The position numbers and the translations under genes were made by a program. 64,000 bases of DNA, taken from positions 153,137,592 through 153,201,591 of the forward strand of contig NC_134832.1 of NCBI RefSeq assembly GCF_004210375.1, written 5' to 3'. The notes under the pieces were generated by a model that ran no database searches, was not told the DNA's origin, and saw nothing but the letters and a program-made list of their open reading frames with translations. Below are positions 11,395-23,100 of the stretch, one piece after another. Source of the DNA: Tachypleus tridentatus (taxonomy: Eukaryota; Arthropoda; Merostomata; Xiphosura; Limulidae). Each line of letters starts with the position of its first letter. The stretch's first letter is position 1.

Positions 11395-12775
11395 TTCTGA
11401 GCTTCTTAAAGTAAAAAAGTATTGTTTAAATAACAATAAGGCTACTTGACCAAGTAACATTCCCCAAAGGGTTTTAAGAGAGATTAAAGATTGGATTTGC
11501 AAGCCAATTACTACTATTTTTTGTTAGCCCTTGAATAGTTGACAGGTACAAGAGGATAGGAGGTTAGCTAATGTAATTCCTCTTTTTAAGAGAGGTGATA
11601 AAAATTGTTCCAGTAATTTTAACATATGTCATGCATCAGTTGGGATAAAGGTTTGGAAAGTCTGTTAACATATATTTTGCAAGGTCATTTGACAAAATTT
11701 AAAATTTTACTGGACAGTCAGCATGGTTTTACTAAGGGAAAATCTTGCCTTACAAATCTTTTGTTATTCTTTGAAAGGTTACTGCTTACACAGATTTGGA
11801 TAAGAGGATATCTGTGGTGCATCTGGATTTTGAGAAAGCATTTGACAAAGTATCACATAAAAGGCTTGTAAAACAATTCTTTATAAGTGTGGAGGATAAG
11901 TTAACAAATTGGATAGAAGTGTTGCTAGATGGAAGAAAGCAGCAAGTTTTAATAAATAAAATCCATTCAAACTGGTTTAATGTTAAAAGTAGTCTACCTC
12001 AGAGCTAAGTCTTAGGACCTTTGCTATTTTTGATTTACATCAGTGATATATATGAAGGAATGGTCAATAAATTACTTAAATTTTCTGATGACATTAAGGT
12101 TTTGAAGTTGAAAAGGATGCTGCTGATTTACAAAAGAATTTAGATCAACTATTGAGCTGGGTAAATAAACGACAAATGAGTTTTAATTATAATAAATGCA
12201 AGGTAATGCATGTGGGTCGTCATAATTTGAATAGAATAACCTTTATTGTCATGGAAGAAAATGACCTAGGCAAAATGGTTAATCAGTCTTTTAAGCCATT
12301 TCAAGCAGTGTGTTGTTGATAGCAGTTGGGCAAATAGGATTTCAGGTTCTGTGTACTGACTTATTTAATATAAGTCTAAAGATGTTATAATTTCGTTGTA
12401 TAGATCACTTTTTAGACCACTGTGTTCAGTCTTGTGTTCCTTACCTTAGGAAAGATCAAATAGTTGGAAATGGTTCAGAGGACAAGGTTACTTAAGTCTC
12501 TTTAATGTGAGGTACCATTTAAGTGTTTATAAATGTTTAACAATGTTAATGTTGAAGCATCAATATTTTTTGTACTTAACAGTAAGAACAGTTGGACTAG
12601 GGTACAAATATAAATTTTGGGAGAGTAACAGTCATCTCCAGCTTAGACTGTTTTGTTTTTCTAACAGGGTGATTGGTATTTTGAATTTGATGCCTTCAGA
12701 CCTTGCAGAGGTAGAACATTTATATTAGTTTAAAAAACAACTTCATAAACATATGAATGACAGGAGCTGGCTTTA
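11395..12775 (+). mobile_element. Non-LTR retrotransposon fragment of CR1/L2-like type
   Basis: Stop-broken RT text in family order: LREIKDWICKPI (about 11475), LANVIPLFKRGD (about 11570), DSQHGFTKGKSCLTNLL (about 11712), LDFEKAFDKVSHKRL (about 11825), VLGPLLFLIYISDIYEG (about 12010), the active site FSDDIKV (about 12080), and C-terminal LRLFCFSNRVIGILN (about 12640). Frameshifts and stops occur throughout. Lies between SLU7 and TMEM242. Clade is inferred from the DSQHGF, KAFDKV and LGPLLF wording of the motifs. Confidence 0.83.
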
Positions 12776-14394
12776 AGTTTTTGTTTTTCTTTAAAGTTAA
12801 TTCAACTTGGAGTATGAAATAGCTGATCAATAGGTCACACATAGTTCTACAATTGTATGTTGTAGTTTACATACAATTCTATATATGTATTTGATAAGGC
12901 AGGATGAATTTAAACTTACTGTTGTAAAGCAAACTGCCAGTTACAGTAAACAAAGTTGCTTTGTCACATAATACAATGTGAATGGTGATAAATATACATA
13001 TAAAATAACTTAAACATTATTAATTGTTAAATGTAAACTTCAATATCATTCCTAGACAGTTTGTAAACACCATTATTATAAAAATAATCTTTACCACTTC
13101 TGTGTCTTTACACATCTCACTTTTCTATACCATGACAGTCATTATACTTGTGATATGGCCACTTTCTAATAATTATATATACAGGGAACAAATACAGTAC
13201 AAAACTCACTTCAGAGAAAAGGTTTAAGGACATGTTTACCAGCATTCAAGATAAATCTCCAACTTGAATAAATTGTTTGGACCATTTATTATGCAAAATT
13301 CAACTTATGGCTATAAGTTACATATATTATTTTATTAAAAACTAGAATACATGGTGTACAATTTTATAAACTGGTTGTCATATTTCACTAATTAAGTACA
13401 AAATGACCAAAACTGTTATCTGTAAAATACATTTGAATTCAAAGCCTATACTATTACAGAGCTCCATACACTTGCTACTACACTACACTACACAATCTCT
13501 TAACATTCGTTAACTGCTTCCATAGCAAGTAAAACATAAAAGATAGTTTTGTTATCTTCATGTTTAAAACTCTTAAAGTACTGAAACTGTCGGCTTTCTC
13601 AAGTTAACGTACAAACAACTCTAGGCTTGATAAAGCAGACAAATTTGATGAACTGATGATTAGACAACACTGATCCACTTCTTGTATCGTCAGATTACTG
13701 TGAATGTCCAGTCTTCTTAGCTATAATAGGAGGCTCAGTATACTTGTGACAGCTGTTAGTCTGCGAGGTTTAGTTTTTGGACTAATACTATATGTAGGTT
13801 GATATTGTAGAAAGCTCATTAAGGTATTTGTGACAGCTGTTACTTGATTTGGTTTAGTTTTTGATCTATTATCATCTGTAGGTAGCTAGTCTAGGAAGCT
13901 CATTACTGTACTTATAAAAGGAGTTATTTGGTATCCATAATATTTGTTCATTTTTCAATGCCAGTTGTTTGTTCCTGGGATTATTTAATATATATTAGTT
14001 ACTCAGTGTATATTTGTCAGTAATGCCTGTGACTATCTTTTACTCCCTTGTTTTTTGTTTGTTTAGTTGCTGTTTTCACTCTGATATTCTTAAACCTCTA
14101 TAGCGTTGATATCATCGGTGTACATGTTTGATAGCCTCAACATAAATAAATTACAAACTGAAAATAAATCAATGGTACTACAGTATTTTATATCGGACAT
14201 AAGCCCCTCTTTCAGAGAAATATTTACAATGTTTTATTAAACTATATACAAAAACTGTTTTCAGCTCATACACTGAATCTTCTCATATAGTTCACACCAA
14301 CATCTACAATTCATTTGACCTTGCATAGGGTTTTTAGGAGACTGCTAGGTTCCCTCATTTTTATCTTGACCTTCTGTAGCTTGAGGTCAGCATC
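12776..14394. other. Intergenic, nothing recognised
   Basis: AT-rich. A loose duplication near 13740-13920 (GACAGCTGTTA... GGTTTAGTTTTTG) is the only pattern seen. Confidence 0.5.
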
Positions 14395-15400
14395 TCCTAC
14401 TTTATCTGTATACTAGCACAGTATCTTATTTTTTTATTCTTGCCCATCAGTTTTTCACTGATGTTGATATCTTTGTATGTTTCATCTTCACTTGGTACTC
14501 TTAGGCCTAGTAGGTACTTACCTTCAACAACAAATTCATTGTCTTCAAATTCTATAACATCCCCACATGCAATGTCCATCTGTACATCAAAAGCTGCATA
14601 TGCAAGGTCTTCCCCTCTCCCAAAGTACTTCTTCAATAAGTTGGTATGGTAGACCATGGTTGTTCCATCAACTTTCACTTTAAGCGTTTTCTATTGACCA
14701 CTTCAGTGACTGTGAAATGTACTTTTCTGGCTACCCAAAAGTAAAACCTTCTGTCCAACCTTAAAATATTGACTCTTGGCCTTCTTACTAAAGAAGGGCT
14801 TCTGACTGTATTTGGGTGTGACTTCCCTGCTAAAACTGTTTTGATAGGTCCAGTTGAATACTTCTTTTCAGTCCTTTGTTTTGTCAGCCTCTTTCCTCTT
14901 TTTATTGTTCTCAAACTTCTGCAGCCCAAAGTTTCTATGGTGAAGGGTCTTCTGTACTTCCTTCCAATATCTACTACCTGGTATGTTTCATATCACAAAA
15001 TTATGTATTGGTGACTTGATATACATGGCCTAAAGGTCTCCTACATCAGGAGTATCCACCTTTATTTTTTGCTATGGTAGACTTTCTCACTGTCTCATCA
15101 GTAAGCACACATAGGTGTACTTTGCCTGCCATTTGCTGCTCTATTGCAGGCAGTGTCTTGCAGCACCTTCACTTTCTTGTACCAAACATATCCTTCCCTT
15201 ACTGGTACACTAATTTGGTATAACCTCCCAATGTTTGTCACGTGTTCCAAGTACTTCTGGTACTGTTGATCCATTTGCTAACTTGAGCGGACTGTTAGTC
15301 ATGAACTGATAAACCATGGAATTAAAAACTTTCTTTTGTGTCAGAAACCTGAATTTCTCAAAATGTAAGTTAGCATCTGTAATACCATTCACAATTTAAA
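14395..15400 (-). mobile_element. Ty3/gypsy-type fragment, Gmr1-like order (protease, integrase C-terminus, start of RT region)
   Basis: Read on the minus strand: a damaged retropepsin-like block VLQDTACNRAA (about 15160) and AGKVHLCVLTDETVRKSTIA (about 15110-15080); then VDTPDV and YIKSPIHNF pieces; then the integrase C-terminal region FTVTEVVNRK (about 14705) and KVDGTTMVYHTNLLKKYF (about 14670-14620); then YKDINISEKL (about 14480), which resembles the linker just before RT. RT itself is missing, as is most of the integrase. Stops and frame changes make it inactive. Confidence 0.72.
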
Positions 15401-17009
15401 TTACAAAGTGTATCCAAGTTAGTGCCACCTGCAGCAACTTTTAGATTCTAGTCACCTCTTTTGTTTAAGTCTCCTTCTGAAAAAGCAAAACTCTCAAAGA
15501 TGTTCTTATTCACACAAAAGTGAATTACAATCTGTCAAAGGATGGTCATTATCCATGTAATAATAGTCAATGTCAAACCAGCAAGTTCACGAAAACTACA
15601 GACTCATTTTCTGACGAGCATAATCAAAAATAAACTTGAAATATTCAAAGAAATCACTTATGTAATACAAACACCATTTACCTTATGCAGGGTAAAAAAT
15701 GCAATCACTAATATATAACATACACAACTCTTGTACAATGTTTCAAAAACTGCAAGTCTTAGCACTAGAAACATTTCTGTTGCTCAATACTTCAATGACT
15801 CTGGTCATTCTGTTAATGATGTTATTGTAATCTGAATACAAAACAGACTTCAAAAATTAAGCTGATAGCAATCTAATAAAAAACTTTATCTCTCTAACCT
15901 AAATACTATTCAACTTAGTGGAATACTTGTACATTCTAGAATCAGTGATCATTGGTTTGTTTGCCATCAGAGGAGTAATTTTTATTGTCTCGTGCTGTGT
16001 TAACTCTCAATGTTAACACCTAATCTATCCGATTCTTACTATTTATGATAATATTCCATGTAATGTTAACTCCAAAAACTCATCTCCTTAACGTTTCTTT
16101 TTCAGTCAGTCCCCATGTGTCACACTTAGTTTACTTTAACAATGAGTCTCCATGATTACCATTAGTTTACTTTAACATTAGCAGTTGTGTTGCACCAATA
16201 ATGAGATCTTTAAAAACAGTACATTAAAGAGTACAAAAGCACCTCCTGGAAGCCCAGTTGACTTGCATGACATCACTCAACTCCCTTTATTTCACATTTG
16301 TTCAGTTGCACTACCATTCAAAGTTTACCATGGAAGAAGAAAGGTCCATCTTTCAAATTCACTTGTATAAGATTTTTCTAATCAATTATACATCTGATGT
16401 TTTCCTATACCATGATAAGAAAATAGTTTAAGTTGTGAATGTAACTCACACCTTGCAACATACTTTCAAAAGTTTATATCTAGATAGCAACTGGTTTAGA
16501 ACTCAGCATAAATAACATGTTAAGAAAACATGATCATGTAAAATTGAAAGGAAAATGTATCTGAGAACATATAAGTTTAGAACCACCTGGATCGTGCAGT
16601 AAATTTATAGAAAGATGTGATTTTTCTAACCCAATGCTGCTACAGGAAGTCACTGTATAGTTCTCTACTCAAAACACTGGAGAAACTTATTTTCACTTTT
16701 TCTTGTTAAGCCACTAGAAAACCTTATTCAAAAGGTAATGCTAACAGACTGCATCTTTCCATGAAGTTAAACATCTTCAGTTCTTAATACAAATCCTCAT
16801 CAGACTAGCAGCTCAAAACATCATCCATTAATAACACCTTTCTTACATAGTCTTCTCTCAAGTATCAAACACATCCATCCAAGTAGTTATGACTATTTCA
16901 AACAATGATGTCTAACTGTTTTACAATTAAGCCATAGCATGTAGCAGTTCTTGTTCTATTGTCTCGCTTTAGGACCGTTTACCCTTTTCACTCTCTTCAA
17001 TGACATAGT
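15401..17009. other. Intergenic DNA and TMEM242 3' UTR
   Basis: No coding sequence recognised. The 3' UTR of the minus-strand TMEM242 must lie in the right-hand part. AATAAA on the minus strand is present at 16286-16291 and 15981-15986. Confidence 0.5.
16286..16291 (-). terminator. Possible polyadenylation signal of TMEM242
   Basis: AATAAA on the minus strand about 720 bases past the stop codon. Another lies at 15981-15986. Choice between them is not possible from sequence alone. Confidence 0.25.
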
Positions 17010-17111
17010 TTAAAAGTTCACGAAGGTTTTCAAACTCTGTCCTCCCTTGAGGTTCTTTCTTCGGGGGATTTGAGGAAGCATTTCTCCCATCTTCTGACGA
17101 AACTCTTTCAA
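17010..17111 (-). CDS. TMEM242: TMEM242 exon 5 (C-terminus)
   Basis: 33 codons plus TAA, from LKEFRQKMGEML to KTFVNF. The amphipathic DFR.KM-type start matches vertebrate TMEM242. A competing longer frame on the same strand (ending EESEKGKRS) is out of phase with exon 4. Confidence 0.9.
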   Translation of the reverse strand: MKEFRQKMGEMLPQIPRRKNLKGGQSLKTFVNF

Positions 17112-20100
17112 CTAATATTAAAAACAAAATATTAATAGTAGTTAAACAGATCCATTAGGTTTCATGAGGAGGAACTGCTTTTAGCAACAAACTTTTTTAT
17201 TTAATGCAAAATTACAAGAGATAAAATTTCAAATTATAGAAAAAAATATGACATCCATGGAATAACAGGCAGGTATGTTTGGCATTAAGTTAAAATTATA
17301 AGCTATTAATTAGAACTCTGTGCATATTTGTAAATCACAACCATTCTCTGATGGCGACTAGAAGCATGACAACCTTGATTTAAGCACAACAGACTTTTCA
17401 CTATGCACAAGTTTTTATAGTTACCAACGTAGCCTTCTACCATTGATGCTGTGGTCACTTGAATCATTTTAAGATATTAGAAAAGAAATTAGACTAACTT
17501 GTTTGTTTGCCAGTTCTTCTGAATGATGGGTAAAGTAAAAAATTATATAAAACAATCAATTTTGTGTTTAAAATAAAAGTAATTTGATGTTGATAAAATC
17601 ACAACGCTCATTCCAATATACAAGGCTTAAATATAACGGAGAATTATGATAGCAAGCCAACTTAAGGTAATTCACACTGAAACACAGTTGGTGTTCAAAT
17701 AAAAGATGACATGACATCTTGATCACTGTGCTGCATTTAAGCTGACCTGATAGGCACCAGCAGTGTGGAGGTCATCATATTAATTATATTCACTTAAGTT
17801 CTTAGAATTATTACTCCAAACAACATTACAGTTTTTACAAGGTTCCATGGCATACTATTTGTTAATAGCGAATTATACATATATATCTTTAATGACCAAC
17901 TGTTTCAATTTCCAAGAACAGAAATGTTGCATACTGGGCCACATTCTAATAATATGGTTGTCAGTGCACATTTAATGATTTACAAGCTGGTGGTTGTTTT
18001 TGTTAAACATTAATATTAAATAAAGATCACATCTATATTCACATTCAGCTTACATTCTGTACACCTAAAGACTTCCATACACCAAAACAGAAAAGTCCAA
18101 AGCCACATACAGCATACAAGGTACCCCAGCCTAAAGCACGAACAGCCAAGCTTCCTCCACTCTCTGGCACTTCCTTGCTTCCAACAAGGCCCTAAAAATA
18201 AGAATAAACTGCAGAGTTAAGAATACAACCTTGTCAATAATATTCATAAGACTCAAAAGGTAAAAAAATAAAAACAAATTGATAATACAAAAAAAAAAGT
18301 TCTTATACTTCTGGCAGTTTTACACAGAACAAAAATTTTGAAATATCTACAATCACGTGTGATTTTGTTACAGAATATGAGATCATAAACAGTTGGGCTT
18401 AAATTCCAATAAGCAAAACCCTAAATGAATAATCATATAATTACATACAAGTATCAAAATCAAGTGATTTCTTTAGGACCTTTTTAAGGTGTAACAAGTA
18501 ATCAAGCAAATTTTAAAAGTAATTTTACAAATCTGAAACTTGCATATAACAAATGTATTGGTTGGCATAATAAATACACGGAAAATGTTAAAAACTAAGA
18601 TCAAACAAGAATTACATGTAATATTCAGCCAAGCAGCTAGCATCTAATGTATATACATGTTGAGGTACACTCATTGCCAAAATTATGCCAGCAGAAAAAA
18701 AGTAAAAAAAAAAAAAGCACTTTACTGTAAATCATGTTAAAACACACTTCAAGGACCTTTAATAATTGTTTTACCAAAACAAAGGAAATTCTAAAAGACT
18801 CGTTTTACTAACGCTAACAACATAACGATAACTTGTAAAAAGATATCTACAGCAGCCATCGGTTGTTAATACAACATACATGTATATTGTGCGGTAAAAT
18901 GAAATTTTACTAGCCAAATTAACTAATCAAGCCACTACAACAAGTCCCATTAATTAACAAAATCATTAGTCAGCTACTCAACTGGCTGTTGTAATTAAAT
19001 TTTGTATTTGGAAAATCAGGCATACCATTAGACTAAGAATTTATGTTCAAATGTTTGTGAACTTAGGTATACAATTAGTGAATATAGCTTTCAGCAAACA
19101 CTATGGAAAAAATAATTTATCATGAAATGAACAGTTTGGGAAATTATTCAAAAGACTCTGCTCAACGATATCACACATTACAACAATATCAAAAAGGTTT
19201 GTATAAATTGTATAAAAATTTACTTTTGTGAAAAATGTTGGATCTTTTCTTTTAGCCATGGCCAAAGTCATTCCAAACCCAAACACTAAGGAGGCACCTG
19301 CCACGCCTGCCAAAAAAGCTCCACCTAAAATTTTTGAGGATAAGAAATGTAAAATTCAAATAATAAAAAATTAACATTTTTCATAAAGTTTTTCAAGGAT
19401 ACCTGTGGAAAATTAGCAGTTTTCACAAGACTAAAATTTCAGTCCAAAATTAACAATGTTTACCATTTACGAGAGCAAATTGTGCAGCTATTATGTCCAA
19501 CTGTCCTGTGACAAAAAGAAGTACATTTTAAAAACAAAATTACATTTGTTTCTTGTAATTATGCATGCACTTTAGTTTAGCTGCAAGTTCAGGAAATATA
19601 TTTTGTACCACTTATTTACAATAAGAATTATTATAAAATAAGATATTTCACATTAGATACATAAATTTCAAAATGATATTTAAACAATACATGAAGTGCA
19701 AGACTTTGCACATTTAATGTTGGTTTGCTCATTCTGGTTGGTTGGTTGGTTAGTTGATTTAGTGTTTTATAGCATAAAACAGCTAGGCTATCTGTGCCCA
19801 ATGTCGTGTAAAAAGTTAAAAGTAAATTTAGTAAAATTCATAAAAGTAAATTAAGGTAAAACAAAACAAAGTTTAAAAAAACATAGATAGCATAAAACCA
19901 ATGTTTACATCTAGTCTACAACGTTAAGAGAAAAACTACAGTAAATTCAAGTTTTAAAGGTCTTTCTGTAGCATGACAGTAATAATCATAACTCGCCAGG
20001 AAGACTAACAGGTAGGTACAAGAACCACCATCAGTCACCTGAAGTTGGCCTTTCCAGTCCTGGTTTCAAAGTTACTTAATGTTACAGTCAGTTTATAATT

Positions 20101-23100
20101 TCAAATTGAACTAGATGAACTGTGACCTAAAAGGGAGCCACATATACAAGTTGTAATATAGGACCATTGTCCATGTATGGGACAGGCACAGCAGTGATAA
20201 TGCCAGAGCAGATAGATTTAGCTGCAGTTTTGGTGAGCTTGTTCCCACGAATACCAAAGTGGCCTGGTATCCAGAAAATCTGGATAGAAGCAGATGTTAA
20301 AGAGAAATGAGCCAGATGGTTTTGAATATTGGCAAGAACAGGGTGTGAAACAATGTGAAGCGATTCCAGGGTCAGTAGAGAACTAAGCGAATCAGTATAA
20401 ATAGTGCAGTTTGAGTGCTGCTTAGCTTCTATGTAATTCAGAGCATGAGAAGTGGTGTACAGTTCAGCAGTGAACACAAACTGTAAAGGGAATTCTGAGT
20501 GCAACCAACAAAACACAACAAACCATGGCAGAGCCCACACAGTCACCCAATTTCAAACCATCTGTATAAATAAAAATGGAAGGATGGTTCTAAAGATGTT
20601 CAGCAAATAGCATACAGTATTTCCAATCAGGAGTGTCTACTTTTCTCAGATGACTTAAAGATAGGTCACAATTGAGGACTGTAAGAAGCCATGGTGAGAT
20701 GGGCTGACCAGTGGATACAGCAATGTTATCCAAGGACAGACCCAATTCATCTAACTGCACCTGGTTACGAAGGCCAAAAGGAGCAATGGCAGACCATCTG
20801 GTCTGAAAAAGCATAGCCCATCGAGGAAGGAAAACACAACCCCAGGTGGGATGCTTTGGTAAGGAACGAAGTTTTGAAGCATATAGTAAAGGCAGTTGCA
20901 AATGGCAGAGGTGCAAAAAAGGTTCATGAGACTATGTATAATCTCTGAACTGAGGAAGTCCAGAAAGCCCCAGTGGAGAACCAAAGTCCTTGATGATGAA
21001 CAGGGTCTAGGATCTTTAAGGCCAATAGATTGGCAGAGCCATAGACCAGTGATCCATAGTACAGTTTCAATCGAATAAGAGCATGTCATATCTTTAGCAT
21101 AAAACGTTAATCTACTCCCCACGTGGTGGAAGAGAGGACACAGAAAATGTTCAGTGCTCTTGTACATTTGACCCGTAGCTGCTTGATGTGTAGTATAAAG
21201 GTTAGCTTACGGTCAAAGATAAGCCCAAAGAACTTTGTCTCAGAGTTCACAGGCAGTGCAACTTCACCAATATGGAGTTCAGGATCAGGGTGAATACCCC
21301 ATTGGCAGCAAAGTGCATGCAAACGGTTTTAGAGAAAGAGAAAGTAAAGCTGTTTCTGTGGTCCCTGTCGGTAAGCAATTGAGGGCACTCTGTAGCTGCC
21401 GCTCAATGTACCCATCGTTTGACAACTGACACGAGATGTGAAAGTCGTTGACATAGAGCCTGTTTGCAACAGTGAGAGGGAGTTGTTCAGTGATGTTATT
21501 AATTTTTGTACTGAAAAGTGCAACACTCAAAACACAGCACTAAGAGACTCCAAGTTCCTGTAGGAAAGAATGAGAAAGTGTCAAACCCACACAAACTCGG
21601 AATCTCCTGTCCATTAAAAATTTTAATAAACATGTGCAAATGGCTATGTAACCCATATATATGAAGGTCTCACAAAATGCCATACCTCCATGTTGTATCA
21701 TAAGCCTTCTCAATGTCAAAGAATACTGATACAAGATGTTGTCGTTTGAAAAAAACTTCTCTGATTGACATTTTAAGTGAATCAGGTGGTCCATGGTAGA
21801 GCAATGTCATCGGAACCCACACTGGATGGACAAGAAGAGGTTGTTTGATTTGACGAACCAAACAAGACAAGCATTAACCATCCTCTATAAGGTCTTAGAG
21901 AACTCAAAGCAATTGGATGGTAGTTTGAAAGAATCTTGGGATCCTTCCCAGGCTTGGAGAAAGGCAGGACAATAGCCTGGCATCAGGAAAAACATTCTTC
22001 TGCCAGATTAGGTGTAAAACAATCAGAAGAATAGCAAGAGAAGCAGGAGATAGATGGTGCAGCATGTCATAGTGTACATCATCAGGTCCAACTGATGTAC
22101 TGCCAGACCGGTGAAGGGCCAGTTTGAGTTCCACCAGTGTATACTCATTCTGTTTCAGAAGTTTGTGCAAAGCTATCCAAAGCCATTGCTAAATTTACGG
22201 TTGCACGTAAGAAGGAAGGCAGCTAGTAAACAGAACCAACTATCAATTCTTGTGCTATTCTTGTCTGATCAAATTGTGGAGTGTATGTTTGTAGCTATGG
22301 GTGGTAAGTGATAAATACTTATATTCACAGTATAAATAATGTTAACCATTTATCAAGACCAGCAGCAAAACTAAAATTATACTTGTAAAAAATACAAATA
22401 TTAACAAAGAAAATGGTGTGTTTTTTTGTGTTTTTTTTTAATATTCCTGGTGGAAAATCTTTATAGTCAAAGTGGAGAGAAGTGAATGAATTGGAAGTGT
22501 ACAATTCAAAAGGATATTTCACTGACATTTATAGTAGATCTAAACTTAACAGATGCTATCAGTTACAGCTTCAACTGTTTAAAATTCCTCTCCATTATGG
22601 ATCAACTGACAAAATTAAAATTTCTAAGAAACTTATCAAGAATAGAATAACAAAATTTAGATGAGTTTTTAAAAGTTCAATTCACCATGTTTAATGTCAT
22701 CACTTATCTCCCCCTTTGTTTACTCCATACACACATTTCTGAAATTCCAACACAGTTTTGATTTAAAAAATACATTTATTACCAATCTGTGGAAGACTGA
22801 AATGTTATCAGATTTGATGTTGTACAGCACGATTTTATGAATATATTCAGATAGGGTTTATGTCAGAATTTACAATAGTATTACAGGAACGTGCATTTTC
22901 TTTTGTTTTTTTAATATTAAAAACAAAATTACTGTACTGAAATATAGTGAGCGAGAAATATTTTGTTAAAAGTATAGACTTGACGAACTTGAGGTTTATT
23001 AGTCAATTTCACATGCATTTTCAAAGCTTTGATTATTAGCATGGTCACAACTTAACTATGTTTATTGTGTTAATTGTATTGTTAAGCAGTTTTTTAAATG

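Noticed and set aside
14675-14929. 84-codon minus-strand basic frame
   Set aside because: Out-of-frame reading of the gypsy integrase region; only part of it (FTVTEVVNRK) is real element text.
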